DNA of 64,000 nucleotides from Oleiagrimonas citrea (GTDB lineage: Bacteria; Pseudomonadota; Gammaproteobacteria; Xanthomonadales; Rhodanobacteraceae), in assembly GCF_012395255.1 (NCBI RefSeq), contig NZ_JAAZQD010000003.1, positions 1-64,000 on the forward strand, written 5' to 3'. A program made the translations under genes and the position numbers. This document shows positions 52,651 through 63,290 of this stretch, piece by piece (position 1 is the stretch's first letter; each line of letters begins with the position of its first letter). The notes under the pieces are model-generated. The model did not search any database. It saw nothing but the letters and a program-made list of their open reading frames with translations, and was not told where the DNA came from.

Positions 52651-53148
52651 ATGCATCGATTCATCGAAAGCATGGCCACGGCCCCTGTAGTCGTGGGCGG
52701 CTACCATCACTGGGGCGTGAATGTCTCGGTGGCCCTGGCCACGGCCATTGTGGTCGGTCTGTGTGTGCTGGTGCACTACGAAGGCCTTTCGCTGCTAACC
52801 CGCGGTCTCGCTCATCTGCGCGGCAAGGCACGGCGGCACATCCTGCGCGGCATCTTCGGCGTGCTGGTGTTGCACGTGCTGGAGATCTGGATCTTCGGTC
52901 TGGCGCTGTATGTGCTGTTGCTGATCGATCCGCTGTTCGGGCGGATCCACGGGATCGAACCGCACTCGATCTTCGACTACGTCTACTTTTCCGCTGTCAC
53001 CTACACCACGGTCGGCTTCGGCGACGTGATTCCCTTCGGGCCCCTGCGATTCATGGTCGGGACCGAGGCCTTGGCGGGTTTTGTGCTGCTCACCTGGTCG
53101 GCCTCCTTCACCTTCGTGGAGATGCAGCGTTACTGGAAGCGCGACTGA
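52651..53148 (+). CDS. Small potassium channel-like protein
   Basis: It has 165 aa. Three hydrophobic helices (about 22-42, 66-92, 133-156) surround a pore loop with the selectivity filter TVGFGD (120-125), as in the ion channel 2 (two-TM K+) family; the extra N-terminal helix is unusual but seen in small bacterial homologues. No RCK or nucleotide-binding domain. A degraded copy of its 3' end lies at 54000-54156. The start follows GCGGAGGCACG. Followed by a UspA gene. Confidence 0.85.
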   Translation: MHRFIESMATAPVVVGGYHHWGVNVSVALATAIVVGLCVLVHYEGLSLLTRGLAHLRGKARRHILRGIFGVLVLHVLEIWIFGLALYVLLLIDPLFGRIHGIEPHSIFDYVYFSAVTYTTVGFGDVIPFGPLRFMVGTEALAGFVLLTWSASFTFVEMQRYWKRD

Positions 53149-53241
53149 CGCGCGGGTTCGGGACGCCTTTTGACCGGCGTCAATGCACGGAGGCGCGGGT
53201 GGTGTGACAATGAAATCAACCCGTCACCGGAGGAGCACGTC

Positions 53242-53682
53242 ATGTACAAGCGAATCCTGATCGCCACCGATGGTTCGGAGCGTTCCGAACGCGCCATCGA
53301 ACAGGGCGTGTCGCTGGCCAAGTCGCTCGGCGCGAGCGTGGTCGGCCTCAATGCCATGCCGACCTATCGCGCATTCGTCGGCAGCGTGGGAGACATCACC
53401 AACACGCTGGAAGACGATTATCGCAGGGCAGCCGAAGAGCGCAGCACGGTTATCCTGTCCGATCTGGACAAGGCGGCGAAGGCTGCCGGCGTGCCCTGCG
53501 AGACCCATTATCTGTACGGGAAGCCGGTCCATCAGGCGATCATCGATGCGACGGACACCTACGATTGCGATCTGGTCGTGATGGCCTCGCACGGACGAGG
53601 CAGCGTCGGCACGCTGCTGCTGGGCAGCGTGACCCAGAAAGTGCTGATGCACGGCGAGCGTCCGGTGCTTGTGGTGCGCTGA
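53242..53682 (+). CDS. Universal stress protein UspA family, copy 1
   Basis: It has 146 aa starting MYKRILIATDGSERSERAIE. It is an ATP-binding type Usp: the motif SHGRGSVGTLLLGSVTQKV fits GxxG(9x)G(S/T), and it ends RPVLVVR. The start follows ACCGGAGGAGCACGTC. Copy 2 lies 990 bases downstream; this gene belongs to the tandemly duplicated segment. Confidence 0.93.
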   Translation: MYKRILIATDGSERSERAIEQGVSLAKSLGASVVGLNAMPTYRAFVGSVGDITNTLEDDYRRAAEERSTVILSDLDKAAKAAGVPCETHYLYGKPVHQAIIDATDTYDCDLVVMASHGRGSVGTLLLGSVTQKVLMHGERPVLVVR

Positions 53683-53694
53683 AGCGCGTCGGAT

Positions 53695-53995
53695 CTAGAG
53701 CGTCGCGGCTAGGCGCGTCCCCTGATCGATGGCGCGCTTGGCGTCCAGTTCCGCCGCGACGTCGGCGCCGCCGATGACGTGCGTGTCGACGCCGGCGGCG
53801 ATCAGTGCATCGGTGAGTCCGCGGTTCGGCGCCTTTCTGGCGCACACGATCACGTTGTCCATCGCCAGCATGCGTTCTTGTCCGTCATGCGTATGTGCAA
53901 GCCGGCGTCGTTGATACCCAGGTAGGTCACGCCGCCGAGCATGTGCACGCTCTTCGCACGCAACGTGGCGCGGCTGCACCTTGTTTGGTTGTCGA
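53695..53995 (-). pseudogene. Remnant of the fadH 3' end (duplicated copy)
   Basis: On the minus strand the frames encode a version of the FadH C-terminus: [20 protein letters not shown], then after a frameshift MLAMDNVIVCARKAPNRGLT and [20 protein letters not shown], ending ATL. The intact gene (54685-56706) has the same order. The copy lacks the rest of fadH and is frameshifted, so it is non-functional. Boundary towards 54000 is approximate. Confidence 0.88.
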
Positions 53996-53999
53996 CACG

Positions 54000-54156
54000 G
54001 CCAGCTCTCGGTCGGCGATGTCGTTCCGATGGGGGGGGGATTACCGAAGCACCGCGTATTCTGCTGGGTACCGAAGTGTCGGTCGAGTTTGTGCTCATTG
54101 CCCGGATGGCCTCGTTCACTGATGTCGAAATGCAGCGCTACTGGAAGCGTGATTGA
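54000..54156 (+). pseudogene. Remnant of the potassium channel 3' end (duplicated copy)
   Basis: LSVGDVVPMGG (one frame) and then RILLGTEVSVEFVLIARMAS, ending FTDVEMQRYWKRD (another frame), correspond to the TVGFGDVIPFG...FVEMQRYWKRD end of the channel gene at 52651-53148. The frame breaks at a run of nine G (54031-54039). There is no 5' part, so it is a decayed fragment. It directly precedes UspA copy 2, as the intact channel precedes copy 1. Confidence 0.88.
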
Positions 54157-54231
54157 TGTTTGATCGGCGTCAAGGCGCAGGACGGGTTCGAGTCGAACAA
54201 TGGTCTTGCGCCCACAGTCGAGGAGGCGGTC

Positions 54232-54672
54232 ATGTACAAACGAATCCTGATTTCCACGGACGGCTCCGAACATTCCAAACGCGCCATCGCGCAAGGCGTA
54301 ACACTGGCCAGGTCGCTGGGGGCCAGCGTGGTCGGACTGAATGCGGCACCGAGTTTAAGCATTGATGCAAACAAGATGGATGACATCAGCCACTCCATGG
54401 AAGTCGAATACCGCCGCGCCGTCGAGGAGCAGTCCAGAGCGATGCTGTCGGAAATCGAAAAAGCGGCCGGCGAGGCGGGTGTGAGTTGTCAGACCCATTT
54501 CCTGTACGGCGACCCGGTGCATCGGTCCATCATCAAGGCGGCTGATGACAACCATTGCGATCTGGTGGTGATGGGGTCGCACGGGCGCGGCAGTGTCGGC
54601 ACGTTGCTGCTGGGCAGCGTGACACAGAAGGTGCTGGCTCACGACGAGCGCCCGGTGCTGGTGGTGCGCTGA
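54232..54672 (+). CDS. Universal stress protein UspA family, copy 2
   Basis: It has 146 aa starting MYKRILISTDGSEHSKRAIA, the same length as copy 1. The ATP-binding motif SHGRGSVGTLLLGSVTQKV is identical, while the central region (residues 40-75) has diverged. The start follows GAGGAGGCGGTC. Part of the tandem duplication; both copies appear intact. Confidence 0.93.
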   Translation: MYKRILISTDGSEHSKRAIAQGVTLARSLGASVVGLNAAPSLSIDANKMDDISHSMEVEYRRAVEEQSRAMLSEIEKAAGEAGVSCQTHFLYGDPVHRSIIKAADDNHCDLVVMGSHGRGSVGTLLLGSVTQKVLAHDERPVLVVR

Positions 54673-54684
54673 AGCGCACCGCGT

Positions 54685-56741
<2,057 letters not shown>

Positions 56742-56782
56742 GCCGCGATCTGGAGCCGGGGCCAGCCCGCCCGGCGAATCGT

Positions 56783-57469
56783 CTATTCCGCTTGCGCGCG
56801 ATGCTCGCGGCGCTCGGCCCATACGCCCAGCCCGCACACGCCCGCCACCAGCACGATGTCGAGCACCCAGCGCATCGCGTCGTGGGCATTGAACCAGTCG
56901 CGCAGAAGATGATCGTGGGTGATCATGCGCGCCGCAGTCCAGGCGATGGCCGCCGCGCCGACGTAGATGATGGCCGGGAAGCGCTGGATCAGTTTCAGGA
57001 TCAGGGTCGAACCCCAGACCACCAGCGGCACACTGATCAGCAGGCCGATGATGACCAGGCCCAGGTGGCCCTTGGAGGCGCCGGCGATGGCCAGCACGTT
57101 GTCCAGCCCCATCAGCGCATCGGCCACGATGATGGTGCGCATGGCGGCCCAGAAGCTGGTGGCGACCTTCACATTGGGATTGTCGCCTTCGTCGCCCTGG
57201 CGCAGCAGCTTCCAGGCGATTGGCAGCAGCACCAGACCGCCGACCAGCATCAGGCCGGGCAGCTTGAGCAGGAAGACCACCATGGTCGTCATGATCATGC
57301 GCACGGCAATGGCGCCGGCGGTGCCCCAGGCGATGGCCTTCTTCTGCAGTTCGGGCGGCAGGTTGCGGGCCGCGAGCGCGATGACGATGGCGTTGTCGCC
57401 CGCCAGCACCAGGTCGATGAGGATGATGGCCACCAGGCCGGAAAGCAGGTCGGGGGTCGAGAATTCCAT
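56783..57469 (-). CDS. TerC-family membrane protein, probable Mn2+ exporter
   Basis: It has 228 aa with about seven hydrophobic segments. It starts MEFSTPDLLSGLVAIILIDL and carries the two acidic membrane motifs LVLAGDNAIVIALAAR and VADALMGLDNVLAIAGASKG that bind metal in TerC/Alx/MeeF-type proteins. The leader contains a manganese riboswitch-like element, so a role in Mn2+ export (as for E. coli Alx or Bacillus MeeF/MeeY) is more likely than tellurite resistance. Upstream of fadH in the same direction, 76 bases apart. Confidence 0.9.
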   Translation of the reverse strand: MEFSTPDLLSGLVAIILIDLVLAGDNAIVIALAARNLPPELQKKAIAWGTAGAIAVRMIMTTMVVFLLKLPGLMLVGGLVLLPIAWKLLRQGDEGDNPNVKVATSFWAAMRTIIVADALMGLDNVLAIAGASKGHLGLVIIGLLISVPLVVWGSTLILKLIQRFPAIIYVGAAAIAWTAARMITHDHLLRDWFNAHDAMRWVLDIVLVAGVCGLGVWAERREHRAQAE

Positions 57470-57533
57470 GCAGGCTCCGTTGCGCGTGGGACTCGTGCGG
57501 ACACCGGCGAACACGCGCGACGGTCCGCTGGCT

Positions 57534-57630
57534 GGCACAAAAGTCTCGCTCGCGGCTCGGTGCCGCCGCGACGACCGGGGCGTTGGTGCCCGTGATGACG
57601 ATCGTCGCGCTAGGGAGCTACTCCCCTTTG
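57534..57630 (-). promoter_or_regulatory. yybP-ykoY (manganese) riboswitch in the terC leader
   Basis: On the minus strand the leader begins CAAAGGGGAGTAGC (GGGGAGTAGC at 57626-57617). About 65 bases later comes GCGAGACTTTTGTGCC (57549-57534). These correspond to the two conserved blocks of the yybP-ykoY class, and CAAAG/CTTTTG can close the basal stem. It lies 64 bases before the TerC start, and the class typically controls TerC/Alx/MntP genes in response to Mn2+. Recognised by eye; a covariance search would decide. Confidence 0.75.
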
Positions 57631-57639
57631 ATGGAACCG

Positions 57640-57669
57640 ATTGTCGGCAGCCGGTGCATGCGGCGTCAA
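57640..57669 (-). promoter_or_regulatory. Promoter of the riboswitch-terC transcript
   Basis: On the minus strand TTGACG (57669-57664), an 18-base spacer, then GACAAT (57645-57640). The predicted start falls right at the beginning of the riboswitch, which supports both calls. Confidence 0.65.
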
Positions 57670-57701
57670 GCCGGCCGAGGCGGCGAAGATGCCGGGCAGG
57701 G

Positions 57702-57707
57702 TACAAT
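57702..57707 (+). promoter_or_regulatory. -10 element (TACAAT) of prpD
   Basis: TACAATGGGCG, 32 bases upstream of the prpD ATG and at almost the same distance as TACAATGGCG before prpB. It indicates that prpD has its own promoter. The -35 is poor. Confidence 0.45.
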
Positions 57708-57738
57708 GGGCGTTTGATTCCCTTCAGCGAGGTCCGTC

Positions 57739-59190
57739 ATGAGCGCCCCCGACATCCGTTCCGCCCAGCGTCCCGATCCCGATCAGCCGATGGTCGACAT
57801 CGCCGATTACGTCGCCGACTACACCATTGATTCGACCGAGGCCTACGACACCGCGCGCTACATGCTGCTGGACTCGCTGGGCTGCGCCATGCTGGCGATG
57901 AAGTTCCCCGAGTGCGTCAAGCATCTCGGTCCCATCGTCCCGGGTGCGAACCTGCCGGGCGGTACGCGCGTGCCTGGCACCAGCCATGAGCTGGATCCGG
58001 TGCAGGGCGCGTTCGCCATCGGCACGCAGATCCGCTGGCTGGACTTCAACGATACCTGGCTGGCTGCCGAGTGGGGCCATCCGTCGGACAACCTGGGCGC
58101 GATCCTCTCGGTCGCCGACTACCTCAGCCGCAAGGCCGAACGCGAGGGCGGCGAGCCGCTGACCGTGCGCGACGTGCTGGGCTACGCCATCAAGGCGCAT
58201 GAGATCCAGGGTTGCTACGCGCTGAAGAACAGCTTCAACCGCGTCGGCCAGGACCACGTGATCCTGGTGCGTCTGGCCTCCACCGCCGTCGCCACCAAGA
58301 TGCTGGGCGGCGACAAGGACGCCATCACCACCGCCGTGTCGCACAGCTGGATCGACAACGGTGCGCTGCGCACCTACCGTCACGCGCCGAACACCGGGCC
58401 ACGCAAGAGCTGGGCCGCGGGCGACGCCTGCCGTCGCGCCGTCACCCACGCGCTGAATGCCGCGCACAAGGGCGTGGTCGGCTACCCGTCGGCGTTGACC
58501 GCCAAGACCTGGGGCTTCTACGACGTCGCTTTCGGCGGCAAGCCGTTCGAGTTCGAGCGTCCGTTCGGCAGCTACGTGATGGAGAACGTGCTGTTCAAGA
58601 TCAGCTTCCCGGCCGAGTTCCACGCGCAGACCGCCGTCGAGTGCGCGATGCAGCTGCACGGCGAGGTCGCCGACAAGATCGATCAGATCGAGAAGATCGT
58701 CATCGAGACCCAGGAAGCCGGTTGCCGCATCATCGACAAGACCGGCCCGCTGGCCAACTACGCTGATCGCGATCACTGCATCCAGTACATGGTCGCCGTG
58801 CCGCTGATCTTCGGCCGTCTGACTGCCGCCGACTACAACGACGACGTCGCCGCCGATCCGCGCATCGACGCGCTGCGCGCCAAGATGGAAGTGGTCGAGA
58901 ACGAGCAGTTCACCAAGGACTACTTCGATCCGGACAAGCGCTACATCGGCAACGCCGTGCAGGTGTTCTTCAAGGATGGCACCAGCACCGACAAGATCTC
59001 GATCGACTATCCGATCGGACACCGTCGCCGCCGCGACGAGGGCATCCCGGTGCTGCTGAACAAGTTCGAGCAGGCGCTGCGCGGACACCTTCCGGCACGT
59101 CAGGTGGAAGCGATCCTGGACGCCACTGCCGACCCGGCGAAGCTGGATGCGATGCCGATCCACGAGTTCCTGGCGCTCTTCACAGTCTGA
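57739..59190 (+). CDS. prpD: 2-methylcitrate dehydratase
   Basis: Dehydrates 2-methylcitrate to 2-methylaconitate in the methylcitrate cycle. It has 483 aa, standard for PrpD. MmgE/PrpD-family segments include DSLGCAMLAMKFPECVKHLG, LDFNDTWLAAEWGHPSDNLG, KAHEIQGCYALKNSFNRVGQ and YPIGHRRRRDEGIPVLLNKF. It does not need an iron-sulfur cluster. Same direction as prpBC but separated from them by the channel/usp/fadH/terC interval. Confidence 0.96.
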   Translation: MSAPDIRSAQRPDPDQPMVDIADYVADYTIDSTEAYDTARYMLLDSLGCAMLAMKFPECVKHLGPIVPGANLPGGTRVPGTSHELDPVQGAFAIGTQIRWLDFNDTWLAAEWGHPSDNLGAILSVADYLSRKAEREGGEPLTVRDVLGYAIKAHEIQGCYALKNSFNRVGQDHVILVRLASTAVATKMLGGDKDAITTAVSHSWIDNGALRTYRHAPNTGPRKSWAAGDACRRAVTHALNAAHKGVVGYPSALTAKTWGFYDVAFGGKPFEFERPFGSYVMENVLFKISFPAEFHAQTAVECAMQLHGEVADKIDQIEKIVIETQEAGCRIIDKTGPLANYADRDHCIQYMVAVPLIFGRLTAADYNDDVAADPRIDALRAKMEVVENEQFTKDYFDPDKRYIGNAVQVFFKDGTSTDKISIDYPIGHRRRRDEGIPVLLNKFEQALRGHLPARQVEAILDATADPAKLDAMPIHEFLALFTV

Positions 59191-59395
59191 GGACGTTTTT
59201 TGCTCTGACTCGTTTATGAACGGGTTTGTCCGCCCACGTGGGATTTGTTTGTTTTTTGATAAACTGGCGTCAACCGCACGGAAGGAAAAATGCGGGACGC
59301 TATTAACGGATTCCCAAGGCTCAGTTGTGGCAGGCGCAATGCCACCGTGGGCGGGAGCGGATGCGAAAAGCAACGAAGTGAAGAGGAGATTCCAC

Positions 59396-60568
59396 ATGAA
59401 ACACAAGGCTTTGTACGTGCTTGTCGCGTTGACGCTTGGAAGCGTCAGTGCCGCGCATGCCCAGGACGCCATGTCCTCCAGCGACAACGGTCAGGCCATG
59501 AGCAGCAGCTCGAGCATGAGCAGCGACTCCAGCAGCATGAGCAGCGAAAAGTTCGATGGTCGCTGGTACATCGCGCCGACCATCGGCGGTTACTACAACG
59601 ATACCGACCGCAACACCAACAGCCGCCAGTTGTACTACGGCCTGGGCTTCGGCAAGTTCGTGAATCCGAATGTGTCGATCGATGCGTTCGCCGACTACAC
59701 CAGCCGCGACATCGACTACAGCAGCGGTAAGTGGAAGAACCTGACCATGGGCCTGGCCGCGCGTTTCTACGGCGGCAGCTGGGACTCCTGGCGTCCGTAC
59801 GCCCTGCTGGGTGCGATGGGCAGCCATCACACCAGCATGCTGGACAGCGGTTGGGCGCCGGCGGCCGAAGTGGGTCTGGGCCTGTCCAAGACCATCAACG
59901 AGAACTCGGACTTCCGCGTCGAAGCCGGTTATCGCTATGACTGGGATAGCAATTCGCAGGTCACCGATGGTGGCTACGGCGATTACTTCCTGGGTCTGAG
60001 CATCGTTTCGCGCTTCGGTCAGGCTGCCGCGCCGCCGCCGCCGCCGCCGGTTGCTCCGCCGCCGCCGCCGCCGCCGACCTGTGATCAGCTCGACAGCGAC
60101 AACGACGGTGTCAACAACTGCGACGACAAGTGCCCGAATACTGCAGCCGGCACCATCGTCGGCCCGGACGGTTGCGCGCAGAAGGTCGTCATCGATCTGC
60201 GTGGCGTGAACTTCAAGTTCGACCGTCCGCACAAGGGCGAGACCGACATCGGTCCGACCCTGCAGAAGCCGACGTCCGATTCGATGGACATCCTCAACCA
60301 GGCCGTCGATACGCTGAAGCGCTATCCGAACGTCCACGTCATGGTTGCGGGTTACACCGACTCGATCGGCACCGAGGCCTACAACCAGTCGCTGTCCGAG
60401 CGTCGTGCGAAGATCGTCTATGACTATCTGACCTCGCACGGTGTCGACGCCAGCCGTCTGGACGGCCCGGTGGGTCATGGCGAAAGCAACCCGGTCGCCA
60501 GCAACTCCACCGACGAGGGTCGTGCGCGCAACCGCCGCACGGAGCTGCAGGCCGAAGACCAGCAGTAA
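59396..60568 (+). CDS. OmpA-family outer-membrane porin with polyproline linker
   Basis: It has 390 aa. Signal peptide 1-22, then a Ser/Met-rich stretch (27-50). The eight-stranded beta-barrel (about 51-208) starts FDGRWYIAPTIGGYYNDTDR. Two proline runs follow at 213-227, then a thrombospondin-type Ca2+ repeat DSDNDGVNNCDDKCPNTAAG (233-252) with a disulfide pair, and the OmpA peptidoglycan-binding domain (about 265-385; GYTDSIGTEAYNQSLSERRA). It links the outer membrane to peptidoglycan. The start follows GAAGAGGAGATTCCAC; a 205-base leader precedes it. Confidence 0.95.
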   Translation: MKHKALYVLVALTLGSVSAAHAQDAMSSSDNGQAMSSSSSMSSDSSSMSSEKFDGRWYIAPTIGGYYNDTDRNTNSRQLYYGLGFGKFVNPNVSIDAFADYTSRDIDYSSGKWKNLTMGLAARFYGGSWDSWRPYALLGAMGSHHTSMLDSGWAPAAEVGLGLSKTINENSDFRVEAGYRYDWDSNSQVTDGGYGDYFLGLSIVSRFGQAAAPPPPPPVAPPPPPPPTCDQLDSDNDGVNNCDDKCPNTAAGTIVGPDGCAQKVVIDLRGVNFKFDRPHKGETDIGPTLQKPTSDSMDILNQAVDTLKRYPNVHVMVAGYTDSIGTEAYNQSLSERRAKIVYDYLTSHGVDASRLDGPVGHGESNPVASNSTDEGRARNRRTELQAEDQQ

Positions 60569-60588
60569 GCCTTCAAGGCAAGTGGTAC

Positions 60589-60620
60589 GAAAAAGCCCGG
60601 CGCATGCGCCGGGCTTTTTC
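60589..60620 (+). terminator. Terminator of the OmpA-family gene (32-bp perfect palindrome)
   Basis: Arms 60589-60604 (GAAAAAGCCCGGCGCA) and 60605-60620 are exact complements, ending in a T run. Bidirectional in form. Confidence 0.92.
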
Positions 60621-60822
60621 TTTGTCCGCGTCCGCGCCACCGCTGCGGGACCCGAGACATTGCCGCGTGCCGGACTTCGATCTCGAGCCGATGGCGACCC
60701 GGATGGGGCTTTCGTTGCGAAATCGGGCCAAATGTCCCGCGGCGAGCGGAGCCAAAGAAGGGCACCAACGCTGCCTCCATGGCTTGCCGACGGGATCGTT
60801 GTTCGTTCTCCTGGAATCCATG

Positions 60823-60852
60823 CGAAAAGCCCGGCATGCGCCGGGCTTTTCG
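60823..60852. terminator. Second, related terminator hairpin (end of the methyltransferase operon)
   Basis: CGAAAAGCCCGGC (60823-60835) pairs perfectly with 60840-60852 around ATGC. It lies 30 bases beyond the stop of the minus-strand methyltransferase and has the same AAAAGCCCGGC core as the OmpA terminator 220 bases away. The 202 bases between the two hairpins hold nothing recognisable. Confidence 0.85.
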
Positions 60853-60881
60853 GGCCTCGTTGTGACGGAGTCGCGCGTGCT

Positions 60882-61961
60882 TCAGGGCCGCACGAAGCGA
60901 TAGTGTCCGACCAGCCACTGCTGTCCCTGTTCGTAGCCGAACAGTTCGGCGCAGGCCATCCAGAAGATCCGCCAGCGCTGATGCCACAGGCGGGCGTCCT
61001 CGCCGTAGGCTTCGCTCAGCACTTCAAGTACCCGTTCCCGGCGCGCGTCCTGATTGGCCAGCCAGAGGTTGGCCGTGCGCGCGTAGTGCCGGCCGGAAAG
61101 CCGCCATTGCCGCTGCAGCGTCAGATGCTGCTGGAAATGCAGCAGGGTATCGGCTGCGGGCATCAGGCCGCCGGTGAAGAAGTGCCGGCCCATCCAGTTG
61201 TCTCCGCCCTCGGTCTCGAACGGGTACATCAGCTCGCGATGGCAGAAGATGTGCACAAACAGCTTGCCACCACTGCGCAGCCAGGTGCCGATGTTGCGCA
61301 GCAGGTGCTCGTAGTTGCGCATGTGCTCGAACATCTCGATCGACACCACGCGGTCAAAGGCGTCGGCGTCCAGTTCCAGGCGATTGACGTCGTCGGTGAT
61401 GACGCGAACGTTGTCCAGACCGCGTTCGCGGCACTGCGCTTCGATGTGGCGGCGCTGCAGCCCAGAATTGGAGACCGCAGTGATGCGGGCGCGCGGATAG
61501 CGCTCGGCCATCCACAGCGTCAGCGAACCCCAGCCGCAGCCGAGTTCCAGGATGTCCAGGCCATCCTCGAGTTCGGCGCGTTCGCCGTACAGCTCGAGCA
61601 TCGCGTTCTCGCCTTCTTCCAGCGATTCGTTGCCCCAGGGGAAATAGCAGCTGGAGTATTTCAGGCGCGGTCCGAGGCATTCGCGAAAGAAGGCCGGCGG
61701 CAGTTCGTAGTGCTGTTCGTTGGCGGCGTCGGTATGAATCGCCAACGGACTCTTGCGCAGCTCGTTCAACAGATCGTTGAAATGCTGCCACTGCAGTTCG
61801 ACGCCGCCTTCCTGTTCTTCGCGCAGGCGTTGCGCGCACAGTCGGCGGATGCCGAGCCGGAGCAGGCTGTCCGGAACCAGGCCGCGTTCGGCCAGTCCGA
61901 TCAGCCCGCGTTCGCGCGGCATGCGGTGGTTCGATGAGGTCAAAGCCATGCTGTCGCTCAT
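60882..61961 (-). CDS. CFA-synthase-like SAM-dependent methyltransferase
   Basis: It has 359 aa from MSDSMALTSSNHRMPRERGL. The SAM site is LDILELGCGWGSLTLWMAER; the class is shown by FFRECLGPRLKYSSCYFPWG and SIEMFEHMRNYEHLLRNIG, related to cyclopropane fatty acid synthases but a distinct subfamily that may methylate lipid acyl chains differently. The ATG overlaps the DUF1295 stop by four bases and GGAGGACG precedes it, so it is coupled as the last gene of the operon. Confidence 0.9.
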   Translation of the reverse strand: MSDSMALTSSNHRMPRERGLIGLAERGLVPDSLLRLGIRRLCAQRLREEQEGGVELQWQHFNDLLNELRKSPLAIHTDAANEQHYELPPAFFRECLGPRLKYSSCYFPWGNESLEEGENAMLELYGERAELEDGLDILELGCGWGSLTLWMAERYPRARITAVSNSGLQRRHIEAQCRERGLDNVRVITDDVNRLELDADAFDRVVSIEMFEHMRNYEHLLRNIGTWLRSGGKLFVHIFCHRELMYPFETEGGDNWMGRHFFTGGLMPAADTLLHFQQHLTLQRQWRLSGRHYARTANLWLANQDARRERVLEVLSEAYGEDARLWHQRWRIFWMACAELFGYEQGQQWLVGHYRFVRP

Positions 61962-62755
61962 GAGTGGGCGTCCTCCTTGGGTGGCCAGGGAATGAAGGCG
62001 CTGGTGCTGCGTTGATAGTCGCGGTAGTCGTCGCCGCGGCTGCGCAGGGCCTGCGCCTCGGTGTAGGGAATGCCGGTGAGGCGGTACAGAAAGATCAGCA
62101 TCAGCACGGGGCCGCTCCAGGCCAGCCAGCCGATCGGCGAACCGATGGCCAGTAGCGGGTAGGCGAACCAGTGGGTCCATTCGAAGAAATAGTTGGGGTG
62201 GCGCGAGTAGCGCCACAGGCCGGCGCGACAGGTCTTGCCGCGATGCGCCGGATCGGCGCGGAAGCGCGCCAGCTGGCGGTCGGCCAGCGCTTCACCGCCG
62301 ACGCTGACCAGCCAGATCGCGACGGCCAGGACCAGGGCCCAGCGCGGTAGCGGCTGGACGTGGTTCGCCGCCGCCAGGAACGGCAGCGAAAGCAGGGTGG
62401 TGAACCCGGCCTGGGCCATGAAGAAGGCCAGGAACTTGCCTTGGGCGTCGTTCCAGTAGTCGCGCAGGTAGGCGTAGCGGCCGTCTTCCGGTTCGCTGTG
62501 GACGCGCCGGAACAGGTGCACGAACAGACGTGCGCCCCAAAGGCCGCCCAGGATCAGCACGGCTAGGCGCGCGATCATCGAGCCGCTGCCGACAGCGGCG
62601 TACCAGGCCGCGCTGGCGGCCATGGTGCCGGCCCAGACCACATCGACGATGCCGGCATTGCGCGTGACGCGTTGACGCAGCCAGGCCAGCAGCATCAGCA
62701 CGGCGGTGGTGGCGAACACCAGCAGAGGTTGTGCCCACAGCGGAAGATCAGGCAT
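61958..62755 (-). CDS. DUF1295 membrane protein (steroid 5-alpha-reductase-like fold)
   Basis: It has 265 aa and about seven hydrophobic segments. The C-terminal GLWRYSRHPNYFFEWTHWFA and GIPYTEAQALRSRGDDYRDY motifs define DUF1295, related to steroid 5-alpha-reductases and isoprenylcysteine methyltransferases. Inferred: a membrane-embedded lipid reductase or methyltransferase partner. It overlaps both neighbours (8 bases with DUF2878, 4 with the methyltransferase). Confidence 0.9.
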   Translation of the reverse strand: MPDLPLWAQPLLVFATTAVLMLLAWLRQRVTRNAGIVDVVWAGTMAASAAWYAAVGSGSMIARLAVLILGGLWGARLFVHLFRRVHSEPEDGRYAYLRDYWNDAQGKFLAFFMAQAGFTTLLSLPFLAAANHVQPLPRWALVLAVAIWLVSVGGEALADRQLARFRADPAHRGKTCRAGLWRYSRHPNYFFEWTHWFAYPLLAIGSPIGWLAWSGPVLMLIFLYRLTGIPYTEAQALRSRGDDYRDYQRSTSAFIPWPPKEDAHS

Positions 62756-63290
62756 GGCGGACTCCGGAATCAGTAGTTGCGCGTGTCTCGATGCGCTGCG
62801 CTAGCCGCAGCATCAGGGGCAGGGCGAAGGCCCACATCACGGCCAGAGCGATCAGGCCGGGGAGCGGACCTTCACCGAATTGCACGGCCTGCCAGCCGCG
62901 CGCGGCGGCCAGGTAGGCCAGCGGTCCGCCGATGCCGCCGAACAGCGCGCTCAGCACCGGGCGGCGGAACAGGAAGCGGAAGGTATGTCGCAGGGTCAGT
63001 GCGAAGCTGCACCAGATGGCCGCGATCCACAGCGGAGCCAGGTGCGGCGACGGCACCGGCGCGGCGTAGTGCAGCAGGCCGCTGGCGGCCATCAGCGAAT
63101 CCATGGCGCAGCCCAGCGGCACCATCAGAGCCATCAGTTGCAGGTCGCTGCGCCGTTCCGGATCCCGCAGCACCATCGCGGCGAAGGGCAGCATCGCCAG
63201 CGCCGCGGGCCACCACAGACCGCGTCCGGCACCCCATACGGCGATGAACCAGACGATCTGGTATCCGACAACGTTGAGCCAGATGTTCAC
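62748..63290 (-). CDS. DUF2878 membrane protein (GTG start)
   Basis: It has 180 aa from GTG (VNIWLNVVGYQIVWFIAVWG...), with about five hydrophobic segments; LQLMALMVPLGCAMDSLMAA and PLWIAAIWCSFALTLRHTF match DUF2878. The GTG overlaps the stop of the upstream CFA synthase as GTGA (63287-63290), so it depends on coupling. Function unknown; the family is found beside CFA-like methyltransferases. Confidence 0.85.
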   Translation of the reverse strand: MNIWLNVVGYQIVWFIAVWGAGRGLWWPAALAMLPFAAMVLRDPERRSDLQLMALMVPLGCAMDSLMAASGLLHYAAPVPSPHLAPLWIAAIWCSFALTLRHTFRFLFRRPVLSALFGGIGGPLAYLAAARGWQAVQFGEGPLPGLIALAVMWAFALPLMLRLAQRIETRATTDSGVRHA

